From Simmondsia chinensis (taxonomy: Eukaryota > Streptophyta > Magnoliopsida > Caryophyllales > Simmondsiaceae), in contig JAGTTD010000015.1 of assembly GCA_018398585.1 (NCBI GenBank), forward strand, positions 28,725,478 through 28,789,477: DNA of 64,000 nt. The letters are read 5' to 3'. A program made the position numbers and the translations under genes. The notes under the pieces are model-generated. The model saw only the letters and a list, made by a program, of their open reading frames with translations. It made no database searches and was not told where the DNA came from. This document shows positions 41,910 through 53,280 of the stretch, piece after piece; position 1 is the stretch's first letter; each line of letters starts with the position of its first letter.

Positions 41910-43517
41910 AAGATTATTTATACTAAAAGTCTATATACTTTGCCTATCATGTCAATTTGGTCATTGTACTTTTAATTGTATCAATTTAGTCCCTGAATAA
42001 TTTAAAATGTGTGAATTTAGTCCTTTTGTCAAATTTAATTTGAGTTAATGACGTAATTTTTAACAAAAAAATTATGTTAGATGCAAGTGTCGCCGCTAAC
42101 CACTTCTGACAAAAAATTCAAATTTGCGTCTGACAACACGCAACCCTCTGACAAAAAAGCGTGGTATGTGCCTCGGGGAGAGAGGGGGGGGGGGTTCGTC
42201 TCCCCCCTACCCACTCCCCCGCACCTCCCCCACCTCCAGCACTTCCCCCACCTCCGCCTCCCCCACCTCTTCCCTCGATCAACCTGGGGGGTTGAGCCCT
42301 TGCCCTATCCAGCCTCAAAGGGGGGATAACCTCCGTTTCTCCCCCCGTCTCCCCGACTCTGGTAGGCCTGATCGCCAGTTCCGGGTGTGTGATGTGTCTG
42401 ACGGTTGGCCGCTCACCCTTACCACCATTTGGCCGCCTCTGGGGTTCGTTGTCCCGGGGGCTTTGCCTCATTTTCTCCCGCCAGTCCTCTTCGCCGCCAT
42501 GTCTCAATCTCCCTTGTAGAGCTTCCCCAACCCCCCCCCCCCCCCCCCCAAAGATCCGTGGTAGGTGAGTCCCATCACCAGCTTCGCCGAGGTCCTGTTT
42601 TCACTGCCGTGTTTGTCCTGTCTTCGCCACCGAGTTCCTTTCATTGACGCCGGTTCGTGCCGAGTCCATACCTTGCCACCGAGCTGCGTAGCCGTCACTT
42701 TGCCACCCACTACCGACTTTCATATCTCATCCGAGGTTTTAGTTATTTTTTATTTTTATTCTTCATTCCTAGGTTATTTTTGTTTGTTGTCCAAGTCCAG
42801 TCAAAACATCCCTGTGTCAGTGCCTCTCCTGTACCAACATCAATTTTGTTCTTAGGACTAGTCTAGTAGAGGCTGGTTGTGTTTTTGTTGATGTGAACCA
42901 CCTGCTACACCTAAGTCTCTCTGCCAATGTAATTCCTCAAGAGGCTTCCTGACTTCACTCGCCATTCTAGATTTCCTTCCCTTTCCTTGTGTTGTGGGCT
43001 CGGTACCCTTTCTGTTGGGTTTCATTTCTGGTACCTTACTTGCAATGCGTGGGAGGGGGGATTTCCCTCTCCTGGTTCCCACCCTCTTGAGGTTGTTCGT
43101 GTCTAACTGGAAAGTGTAGCTGTGTGTGTGCCTACTTCTGATTCAACTGGTGCCTTATTAGCCCCTAATCTTTTCCTATTTGCGTTGTCCCGCTTGTCTT
43201 TGGTGTCTAATTTTTCCCGTTTTGATCTGGATTTTGTAGCCATCTCCGTTTACGTGATGGTTGAGGCCTCGCTACATACGGCTTTGCCGATAATTATCGA
43301 AAAAAATGTTAGATGCAAGTAACTTATTATAAATTCATCAATTTACTCAATTTAACCCAATTTGTGGCTGATTAATTAAAAATTTAACCTAAAATTTTCT
43401 TTAATGACCAAATTGACACATTTTGAATTGTATATGAACTAAATTGACACAATTAAAAATACAAGAACTGAATTGATACAATGAACAAAGTACAGAGACC
43501 TTTGACGTAAATAATCC
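41910..43517. mobile_element. Mutator-like MITE, copy 3, with nested retroelement
   Basis: 9-bp TSD AATAAGTTA at 41901-41909 and 43518-43526. Units 2 and 3 show the empty site (ATAAATAAGTTATTACTTA at about 53348 and 58728), which proves the boundary. The MITE itself is about 0.4 kb; the rest is the element at 42089-43305. Confidence 0.88.
42089..43305 (+). mobile_element. GC-rich retroelement with A-tail, probable deleted L1 derivative
   Basis: Exact 15-bp TSD ATGTTAGATGCAAGT (42074-42088 and 43306-43320) and 3' end TAATTATCGAAAAAA, the L1-type terminus. The 5' half is strikingly C-rich (runs of CCCCC, a C run at 42531-42549), the 3' half T/G-rich. The proline-rich open frames here have no recognisable domain. 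I read it as an L1 5' UTR joined to an L1 3' UTR by internal deletion. No RT sequence found. Confidence 0.7.
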
Positions 43518-43934
43518 AATAAGTTATTACTTATAAAAGAATATATTATAACTTATTTTTAACCAGTTTTAGTGAAATGTAATTCTAAATCCAAAACAAT
43601 TACTTAAATGGGATACATATATCAAATTCAACCCAACTCAAACTTGATATCGTTAGATTTCACCAACTATATATACTGGAAGATCTAACGCAATTAGAAA
43701 AGTGAATTCAACAGCATCATAAAGGAAAAATTCACCTTAAATATTACGTCATGGAAAATTTTCTCGATTATCAATTGCCGTAGCGACTCATACTTACTCA
43801 GCCTGTCTACACGCAAATCCAACTAGAATAATAGCGGAATATAAAGCATAATACGAACAAAAAGTATAAAGCAGAACACAAGGGAACCGGGTATACTTGT
43901 GTTGAGCATTTAATCATATCTCCTCTCTCTACTA

Positions 43935-44079
43935 CCTCTCAGGTTGGAGGTCCTCGGAAATAGCCTCTCTTCAGGTTGTCACCCCGAAGAAGGAAGGTTG
44001 CGTACATCAACCCCCCCCAGACCTCGCTTTTGCAGAAGCCCTTGAGCCACTGAGAATGTTGTTGTTGTTGTCGTTGTCA
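43935..44079 (+). mobile_element. Tail-only SINE/RTE insertion
   Basis: 145 bp carrying only the shared tail (CAGGTTGGAGGTCCTCGG, GAAGGTTGCGTACATC, C run, ending GTTGTTGTTGTTG), flanked by exact TSD TCCTCTCTCTACTA (43921-43934 and 44080-44093). Units 2 and 3 have the empty site (about 53764 and 59143). It is a severely 5'-truncated integration of either the LINE or the SINE. Confidence 0.85.
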
Positions 44080-45369
44080 TCCTCTCTCTACTATGGTTTT
44101 GGGCACTCAAGGCAAACACGTCCAATAGCCAATAAATGTCCTGGTCAAGCTATTGTCTCTTTGTGGTAGTTACCTAGCCAAGGACTTCGGTCTAGGTTCC
44201 AATTCAAATTCTCGGACAAGAGTCTCGGTCTACGCTTCCTACATTTTGCTCAATAACCGTCACGGCACATGCCCCACATGTTAGGAACAGTGTCCTGAAA
44301 TCTAGATTTATTCTAGATATATTATTTAATTAATAAATAAAATTGAAGTTCCAGTGGTTTCATGGTTAAATTTGTGTATGTCAGCATTTATACTGCATGT
44401 GATTTTCTTTTAGGAGATATCCATGAGATGGGTGTAGTCCTCATACTACAATTTATATGTTCGTTCTAAGTGGTTTATGAGACTAAGTCACAGATAGACT
44501 TGGAACAAATGGTATGGATTGTTGTTTGAAAGACTCGTAGTCGAAGACAAGTTTGGACCACTTGTGTGTTAAGACTATAACATGAAACTTTAGATGACTT
44601 GTCTTGGTCATGTAGATGGAGATTCAAAAGTATTGGGTTGGTGTGTTTAATAAGATTGACACACTGAGTTGGACCATGTGGGTTACCTATTTCTGGACTA
44701 CTATCAGAGATGGATGATTCAAGTTGTACTATTTGAACAACGACTCTAAATCCTTACGGTATTCTGGACTTGTGCATGGAGCGTTAGTTACTTTGGTGTA
44801 CTATAAGTAAGGACTAAACGAATGACTAAAATCCCACGTACACTGGGTAGCAGCGTGAAGTGTGACAAGGATCAGGTATTCAATAAGGAATCTACAGTCT
44901 CTTATGAGATACAGGTATCCCATTAGTTGATTTGCAAATTTTTGAATAGTTCTGAAACTTTGGCCAAAGTATTCCAAGTGTTTGACATTTGGATTTTATA
45001 CTATAAATATATTCAGTGAAGTAGTGGTTATATTTATCCTTTGTCATGGACATCGAGTGGTGGGTTGTTGTCATCAATACAGTCTATTAGGGAGATATTG
45101 AATAAATAATTTAAGTATGGAGTGCAGTAAGATTTATTTAGTGGAATTAAGTCTCATTAAATGGTAATTAAATTATTTCATGAGATGATTAATTTAACCC
45201 ATTTGAAGCTAGACTTAAATTGTCCCTGAGGTCCCTGCGCAAGCCTCTATATTTATTGCCATCGAAAAAATATTAAAGAATTCATGAGATGAATTATTTA
45301 TCCATGAGATGGGTAAAGTTAATTTTACCAAACATTATTCATGAGATGAATAAAATTAAAAATTATAAA

Positions 45370-45606
45370 GGAACATACCCAGTGCCTCAAGGGCTCTCGC
45401 CTACGCAGGATTTGGGGGGGCGGATGTACGCAACCTTCCCCTTTAAAGGTGTTAACCTGAAGAGAGGCTGCTTCCCAATGCCCCCAACCTGAGGGTGAGG
45501 ACTTCCCAGGAGGTCACCCATCCTGATACTACCCTCACCCAAGCATGCTTAACTTCAGAGTTCTAATGGGATCCGGTGACGGAGTGGTGCCCTCTTTGGT
45601 GATAAT
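45370..45606 (-). mobile_element. 5S-SINE, full-length copy
   Basis: Exact 15-bp TSD ATTAAAAATTATAAA (45355-45369 and 45607-45621). Minus strand: CACCGGATCCCATTAGAAC, GAAGTTAAGCATGCTTGGG, AGGATGGGTGACCTCCTGGG, AGTCCTCACCCTCAGG, then the tail with GGTTGCGTACATCCG and CACTGGGTATGTTCC. The 5S box A and box C are very well preserved. At 237 bp it is the cleanest example of the family. Confidence 0.92.
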
Positions 45607-46059
45607 ATTAAAAATTATAAAATAAAATAATTTTAGGAAATTAAAATTTATAAGATGAATTTCTACATGTGGGAAACAAAGCAAAACAAAAACAAAAACT
45701 AAAATCACGTTTAAAACAATGGCGATCCGTGTGCTTCGGATCTGACAAACCAACGCGCGAGATGGGCAATCCACGTGCACGGGTGCAGACCAATGGGAAG
45801 CTGCCACATGTCATGCGTTTTGAATTAAATAAAGGTGTGATTTTTCCTGGGATCGAAACGCGACATATTGATCTATTTTTGTACAACACGTTGCGTTTTG
45901 CTTGTTAACTACAAATCCCACATCGAATTAATTGGATTTTTTCGCTTCGGTATACTCCTATAAATAGAGGTACTGACACACGTGGTTTTTACATATTTTA
46001 TTTCCCATTTTTGTCATATATTCAGCCTCTACATGTGTGTTTGGTTGCTATTTAGGTAC

Positions 46060-46421
46060 ATTTTCGTGTGGAACACATCAAAGCGGACAAAAGAAGAATT
46101 CTAGCAAAATCAAGCATTATTGAGGCATATTTGAAGACTGATTGGAGAAATCCAACCACTTGTGTAAAAGAAAGACTCATTGGATCATAATTCGGTGAAC
46201 CGAGTACATCCCATAGCGCTTCGGTGCTTAATCGAGAAAAGGGGGCTCGGAGAACCGATCGATCAACAGCTTCCAGAGAAACTAACCGAGAGCCTACCAA
46301 TCGATCAGCCAAAGCACTGATCGATCGGGAGCATCGATTGAGATCGATCGGGCCTTATTCCAGATCGATCGGTATGGTTCCGTACGGAGCCCTAACTGCT
46401 CCTGTGTCTATAAATAGAGAA

Positions 46422-46456
<35 letters not shown>

Positions 46457-47432
46457 GGGCAGCCTTTGATACGCTTTTTCTCGGCCGCACATCCTCCCCT
46501 TCTCTTAAACCTGAAACCGCTACGAAATCTACAGGTTCTCAAAAGCTGAAGCGCAAGTGGTTGGAATACTAGGAGAATTTAGGCTTGGATTAGCATCGAC
46601 ACGAAGATTGAGGAAGTTTATTCTCTTGTTTATTTTACGCATAGTATCTTCTTTTTTTTAAGTTTAAGAATGCGTAAAACTCCCATGGAGGAGTAAACTT
46701 TCTTAGTTTAAAGATGAAGGGCGGGTAGCCGCCCATATCCCAGATTTATATTATGTTTTTGACGATTGGTTTAGTTATATTATATTCGCACCCCTGTGGG
46801 GAGCTCTTCGTGCTTGATGGATATTTTTGTATGTGTGCTTGTAGGCACGATTATGTCTCTAACTTTGCAAGGATTTTGTACTTGTAGCCTAAACCATAAC
46901 ATAACATGAATTCACGCGTGGTCAGGGTTGAGACTGTACTCAACCTTGAAACCGATCTTTTATATAAGCTAATATTGAATTAGAAGTAACAAAAAAATTA
47001 AGTAGTGCTAATGAGATAACCTATGCTACATCTAGGGTGCTAAGATAGGTTATACCTTTAGACTAGTTCATTATCCTAAGTCCTAATTTATATATTAACC
47101 CAGGCTTAGAGCTTGCAGCCTAAGTCCTTCAAATCATCGTCCTAAGTAAAATATAATGACGGGATACGTGTTAAACTACCCTAAATTTACTTCCTAAACT
47201 AATCTCAATTGAATTATCACATTCGTTTTATATTCAGTTTTATTAATCTAGCTAACAATTTATTCAAACCAAAAACAAAAAAAAAAAAAAACAAAAATTC
47301 TAACCACTCGTTATCCAGTAAGTCCAACTTAACACAATTCTCAATGGATACGACCCGTATACCCGACAAATCTATGACGATCTCGTACGCTTGCAAGTAG
47401 ACGGTTTTAAAACACACTTTAAAATCACATCA
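46060..47432 (+). mobile_element. Probable solo LTR (GATCGATCGG-rich)
   Basis: GGTAC flanks both sides (46055-46059 and 47433-47437), and sequence on either side rejoins into the host LTR. It contains CTATAAATAGAGAAG (TATA, about 46408) followed by a 30-bp G run, and several GATCGATCGG words. Ends in TCACATCA, but the start is AT rather than TG, so the identity is uncertain. Confidence 0.45.
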
Positions 47433-48301
47433 GGTACCTATTCCAAAGGTTTTGCATTCAACCAAATAAATTATTTTGGGTTTCTGAAAATTGTTTCAGA
47501 GACCTAATTGAAGAGAAAAATTTTCGTTGAATTTTTTCTTTCCACAATTTAATATTTTTCAGAGCCCACCCTCCGGGCAGTTTGAGGTCATTGTGTAGAA
47601 GGTCGCAAGGTCTCGATTTTGAAGAATATCATTGTCTTTCTGTTTTTTCTTTTTATTGGAGCAATTCCAGTTATGCCTTCTTTTCTTCTACTTTTTGTTT
47701 TTACTTTTTTATTTATTTACAGTATTCGTTATTATATCTGTTTAAGTTTATGTATTGTTATGAATGTATTAGAGTTAAAAGGTCTGTAGATCTAAATTAA
47801 GAATTTAGATATGTAGATTTAAATTACAAATTTAAATCTGTAGATTTAAAATTAGGAATTTTAAATCAACCTAGGTTTAGAATTATGAATTCAAAACCCC
47901 TTCCACTGCATAAACTTTATGAAAGCAGGGAGAATTTTTGAAATTCGTCCCAACAACCGGTATTAGGGCAAAAGGTTTATAGAGATAAACTTATTCCCGG
48001 GAACTCTCGCATGTGAGGTGTCACGATGCATGACTCTCCGACCGGGGGCTTAGGTAGAGAGAAGAGTCTCCTACTCTAAGTGTTCTAATAGATGCCTATT
48101 GTTATGATCATAGTTGAGAACTGTGAACTCAATAGTCGGCATCAGAGTTGATTTTTAACAAAATTCATGTTTTTTCCCAACACCACATACCATGCGTTTA
48201 TCAGTATGTGTAATGTTGCACAAGTGCTTTCATGCTTTGTCACACTAGTGGAATGTGCTCTCCCCCTTTTTGCTGCTGGGTGCTTGCCCATCGCCCTCAC
48301 A

Positions 48302-48470
48302 AATTTATTTTTATTTTTTTTTAATTTTAAGTACGGTAAAGCCTTGGGGAGGGGGTAAACCCCTTAAATTCTTCATAAAGAGGACATCACTTTGAGCTTC
48401 GTGGGATTCGATCCCGGCTCATCACGTTGGAACCCGGCGATCATGACCACTCGGCTATGTCCCTAAGGGA
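48302..48470 (-). mobile_element. tRNA-derived SINE
   Basis: The minus strand carries a perfect Pol III box A (TAGCCGAGTGG, 48457-48447) and a near-perfect box B (GGATCGAATCC, 48414-48404), then a body and an A-rich tail. TSD CATCGCCCTCACA (48289-48301) and CATTGCGCTCACA (48471-48483), two mismatches. Units 2 and 3 have the empty site. This family is unrelated to the 5S-SINE and uses a poly(A) tail, so probably L1 machinery. Confidence 0.85.
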
Positions 48471-50053
48471 CATTGCGCTCACACATAGGCTGTGCCTCAC
48501 ACACTGTCTGTGTTACACATGTTGCTGGAGCCCATGCGCTACCTATTTCACAACACTACAAGCACTTGTGCACTGCAAGTAATGCAGTGCTATAGGCACT
48601 TGTGCTTGCCCTACCTCACATGCACGCTTGCACTTCAGGCTAGTGCATCCTAGTGCATGTGCACTATCACATGCCTATCCTCCCATGGACCTATGTGTTG
48701 CAAGCGCAACGCCTTGATCCAATCCGTTAGCTAAGACGCCAACCAAAAAGCTTACAAGGGCCCACCTTAGGTTGACATCCTGCTTGTATAATTGCACGCT
48801 CCCATGCAAGTGGCCGAAGTCCATCTTATGTAAATGCCACATTCATATATGTCACAACCACTTGGGAACGCCATCCACCTAGCATTACGCATGTATCTAT
48901 GTGTAGGAGGAAGCTTCCATGCTTGTGCAATCTAAGCGCTTGGCCCAGACTCATGCGTGGTGTTAGCGCCATGCTACAAACGTGCATGGCCCCCTTCCTA
49001 ATAAGGTCATGCATAGGCACAAATCTATTAGACTCATAAAATCCATACAAAGGATGGGCACCGCACACTCACTCATGCCTAACCAATGCTCGCTCCATAT
49101 CAAAATGTGCTTGTGCATTGCACCTAATCAAAGCCACTTACCCGACTAGCTCTAAGCAACTATCTATGTATAGGACCATGTTTCCACGCCTATTCCAGCG
49201 CTCGTGCGTTCTATTCTAATGTCCAGTGTCCATGTTCTAAGCCAGCGCGATGGTACAAGTGCGCACGACACATGCCCCCGCAAGGCATGTTTGGGCCAAG
49301 GTCTCATCCAATACTTGCCACTCATAGCTGTCATCGTTTGTACATTGGACAACCATGCCCACACTATAATCGGACCATAATGAGCCACAACGCCAAGCAC
49401 CATCCGGACTCCGTATCCGAATGTCAAGGGTCTTACAAGTTTGGTAATGATGTATGTCATATCTCTATAACTTGAATTATTGGTTTTGGCAAAATCATAT
49501 GTGATGGAGACATAACAATTCACCTCTTCTTCTATAAATTTATACACATGTCAAGAAAAAGGTGGGAAGCTGGAAAGTGCGCAAAATTAGATAACCGCTT
49601 TTCTATCACTTGTCAATTTAGCAAAGAAGTCATATATTATTGACTCACGGCTAAATCTCAGGTTAGAGTTGTGAGAGTTAAAAGATCAATATATAAGATC
49701 TACTAGGTTAATTCACATAATATCAATTAGTCTTCAGATGAAACCACACTTGAACTTATATTCATCTTTGTGAATCGAAACTAAAAAGGCCCGAAAAATT
49801 TAACAACATAAGTCGCCAGCACCGGCTCGGAAGACAATGGCAAAAGAATTAGGTAAGCAAAAGTCTGTTTCATCGATTTGCAAAAAATTATATATTTCTG
49901 TAAAAATGTTTTCAATAATGTTATTTAAGACCTTCTAGTTTTCGTTTGTTTCTGCTTAAAGTAGAAACATTGTTTTTGGATTTCTGCTTAAAGACAAAAA
50001 AAAAATAACTTTTACTTTTATTTAAAAATACTCTTCTTTTCCTAGGAACCTTA

Positions 50054-51233
50054 GGGCCTGTTTGGTAACAAAGAAATTTTCAATTTTCCAGAAAAATTTT
50101 CCTGAAAAATGTGTCCAACAGTCCAGTTTTCTAATTGGAGAAGCTGGAAAACAGTTTTCTAGTTTTCTCTATTATTTCACAAATTTAGAAAACAGTTCTC
50201 CAAATTTTCTTTACAAAATAGGAACTTTATTTTCCAGCTTTTCCCCCACCCCCGTTGACATTTTTACATTACTCACTTATTTTATAATATTTTTCTATAT
50301 ACCCCCATCATTTCCTCCTCTTACTTCAATGGCTTTGAAATACTTAAGGCTAAATTCGTAATTTTAAAAGTGATAAATACTTTTCAAGATAGATGACAAA
50401 TAAGATGATCGTGTAAGTTATTTAATTATAGGCACTCATCTTTGCCGAATGTGATCGAGCGGGCCTTAGAGGTACTAAAGGCTAGGTTCCTTTTTTTTTT
50501 AAAGTGACACCAAACCATCCACCAAGGTAGGGGTATAAACAAACCGAATGTCCAATGAAATACGTGTGTTTGAAACCAATTAAGGCTCGTTCATGTTCAT
50601 TATGAATGCCCGATGGCCTATCGAGCGGAGTTCGAATTGGGGGTTGGTCAGTTCGTTAACATTCTCGAACAGTTTGACAAGAACTCGATAAGAGCTTGTT
50701 AAAGGGCTTGTTAAAAGCTCGTTAAGAGCTCGTTAACAGTTGATATTAATTCGAAAGTGGTTCAATAATGGCTTGATAGTAACTTTAAAAGCGTCAATAG
50801 CAAGCTTGACTCGATAGCAAGCTTCGCTTGGTTAAAGCTTGATAATAGCTCGACTCTGCTCGGTAACAAGCTTGACTCAATAAGGCCTAATGAGCCGAGC
50901 CGAGCCGAGCTGAGTATTGAATACACAAAAATTTTACAGAATCAAACTCGATAAGCCTTATCAAGCTCGAGGTCAAACAAGAGGGTTCTCAGCTTGGCTC
51001 GTTTACACCCCTATGTTAAAGCGACAAAAATTGATTCTTATATCATGTTGTACATTGTTTATGTATCATTCCCAATTTTCATAAAATTGAAGAGCAGAGA
51101 TTATTCGAACACAATTTCTAGTTTTCTATGTTGTAAAACTGAAAAAGAAAAACTAGAGATAAAAAGAAAAAATAGAGATGAAAAACAAAAACTAAAAATT
51201 GAAATAAATTATTTTCTACTATCAAACACGCCC
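50054..51233. mobile_element. Tourist-like (PIF/Harbinger) element in unit 1
   Basis: Ends GGGCCTGTTTGG and CAAACACGCCC with TTA TSDs (50051-50053 and 51234-51236). Unit 3 has the unoccupied site (ACCTTAAAAT at about 61031). TTA plus this terminus is the PIF/Harbinger signature. Non-coding. A GCTCG-type hAT-like element (50526-51013) is nested inside. Confidence 0.82.
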
Positions 51234-51414
51234 TTAAAATATGGAAAGAAAAAAGCACCCTTTTTTTTCTGCAAAAGAAGCTCGACCAAATAAGCCAACA
51301 CTATTCATGTCATCATTAGAGGCCCGGCCCGTCGGCCCAAGCCAGTAGCTGGGCCAGGCTGGGCTTGGGCTTAGGCCTCCGTCCAGCAAAGGTTGCCCAA
51401 CCTGGGCCCATTGC

Positions 51415-51419
51415 CGCCA

Positions 51420-51450
<31 letters not shown>
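51415..51450. repeat. Poly-C tract
   Basis: A run of about 28 C following a GGCCCA-rich text (GGCTTGGGCTTAGGCC). The homologous place in unit 2 (56892-56906) has only a short C run followed by a long (TA)n tract at about 56917-56970. Length in the assembly is unreliable. Confidence 0.7.
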
Positions 51451-52988
51451 AATTTTATAAAAATATATACTTATAGAGAATACATATATATAATCATTTT
51501 AACTAAAAAATAATTATAATTTATTAGTAAATATATAACATACAATCATAATATTGCCCTATAAAATATAAATATATTTTATAAAATAAGATAGATTATA
51601 ACTTGTTTAAAAATCACACCTCTAACAATACAATAGTGCCCTCTAAAATTACAAATATATTTTATAAATGTAATGTATTATAACTTGTTAAAAAATACAA
51701 CTATAACAATATAATAGTTCCTTATGCCATATTTAATCCAAAAAAATGTCTTCATTGTGCCAAAAAATGCCGACACAAAACTTGATTTTGCCAATATATA
51801 AGTAGTTTATATCAAAATTCAATAATTTTTTATCACGGTTCGTTAAATTTATGCTAAAAATATTTACATGACTTATATATATTAACGTAATCACATACTA
51901 CTTTAATAGTTTTTGCATAAAGTCACTCATATTCTTGTAGAAAATTCATCAAATCATGACATAAGATACATATGTCATAAAATATTCAAACTTCATAATA
52001 TCTTATTGCATATATTAAAACGTCAAAAATACTTAAGTATTAAATAGTCAAACTTCACCTAAATGATAACTTCCAAAAGAAAAAGTATAATGTTATTGTT
52101 ATGACAGAAATGTAACACCGGAGTGACTTTATAAAAATTTTGTAGCTAATATTCACTATCAGTCATTATCTAGGGATGTAAATGAGCCTAGCCAGCTCGC
52201 GAGGTAAAGCTCCAAAAACTCAGCTCTCTTTGAGCTCGAGCTGGCCTGCTTACCTTACCGAACTGAGCTCGAGCCTAGTAAAGCTCAAGCTCATAGACTC
52301 GCAACCCCTAAACGAGCCTCAGCGAGCATGGCAACAATAAAAATGTGTCCAAGGACTCCTATCCTGAAAAACATAAAAACGACGGCACATAGAAAGCATA
52401 AAGCATAAAGCAACGATAGCTATAAAGCAACATAACGACAAAATAATAAGCAATCAACACACAACAATAGCAAATATAATCAAACAGGTATACATATAAG
52501 TCTAAGGGAGCTAGTACTAACTTAGCTGTGCTCCTATATCCTAAACTATTATATCGGCTACACCTAAGCTAGCCCTCTAATCTGCTCTATCTAGGTCCAT
52601 CTCCTCATTTAGGTTGAGGTGGATGAGGTCATGTCAAATCGTCTTCATCCAACTCTTCTTTGGCCTATCCCTCCCTCTCCTCCCAATTGTAGTATGGAGT
52701 TGTTCACATCTCCTAACATAGGCAGTAGTCGGTCTCCTTCTAACATACCAAAACCACCGCAAACATTGTTCTCTCAACTTATCCTCGATTGGAAGCCATG
52801 CCCAATTTGCTTCTTATAACGTCATTTCTGATTTTATCCTTTCTTGTGTGTCCACACATCTACCGTAACATCCTCATCTCTGCTACCTTCAACTATAATA
52901 ACATGTGTCTTACCCAAGTTAATGAAAGCTCTTTAGGCATTCTACTATAATAGCAAACGATTTTTGAACCTTTTATCTCTATTTAAAT

Positions 52989-53280
52989 ATACCAAATAGG
53001 GTACTGACATGCTGCCATCGGATTCTATTAGAACTCTGAAGCTAAGCGTGTTTTGGCAAGAGCAGTACTAGGATGGGTGGCCTTCTGGGAAGTCCTCACC
53101 CTCAGGTTGGGGGCACTTGAAAAAGCCTCTCTTCAGGGGTAATACCTTGAAGGGGGAAGGCTGCGTAAATCCGTCCCCCCCCCCCCCCCCCCCCCTGCCA
53201 AAAAAAAAAAAAAAAAAAAAAGAACCCTACTTAGACGGAAGCCCTTAGGCACTGGGTGTTTTGCTTTTCTTTTTTTTTTT
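52989..53280 (+). mobile_element. 5S-SINE in unit 2
   Basis: TSD ATCTCTATTTAAAT at 52975-52988 and 53281-53294. The head has ATTAGAACTCTGAAGC, TAAGCGTGTTTTGGC and AGGATGGGTGGCC. The tail C run is expanded (about 53178-53195) and followed by an A run, which lengthens the copy. The unit 1 paralogue (about 41845) lacks the SINE. Confidence 0.85.

Larger units (their letters stand above)
44279..48182 (+). mobile_element. LTR-type insertion, 3.9 kb, with two nested elements
   Basis: Starts TGTTAGGAACAG, ends TTTTCCCAACA, with a 5-bp TSD CCACA (44274-44278 and 48183-48187). The corresponding site in units 2 and 3 is empty. An LTR end CCCAACA at 47955 is followed by a decayed PBS (CGGTATTAGGGCA). 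A TATA box (CTATAAATAG) lies at about 45959. So most of it is one long LTR plus a short interior. No gag or pol recognised. Nested: 5S-SINE at 45370-45606 and probable solo LTR at 46060-47432. Confidence 0.68.
41203..52344. repeat. Tandem array unit 1 (expanded by insertions)
   Basis: Homologous in order to units 2 and 3: RTE LINE piece, AT-rich text, TATCAAATTCAACC block, GGCAAACACGTCCAATAGCC block (44111), the GTGTAATGTTGCACAAGTGC block (48208), Tourist-like element, AT-rich family element and GCTCG repeat. It is 11.1 kb because of private insertions at 41910-43517, 43935-44079, 44279-48182 and 48302-48470. Subtracting these gives about 5.4 kb. Confidence 0.85.

Noticed and set aside
42124..42519. 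Proline-rich protein genes on both strands in the GC-rich block
   Set aside because: Composition-driven open frames inside a retroelement insertion with TSD and A-tail; no domain and frames on both strands.
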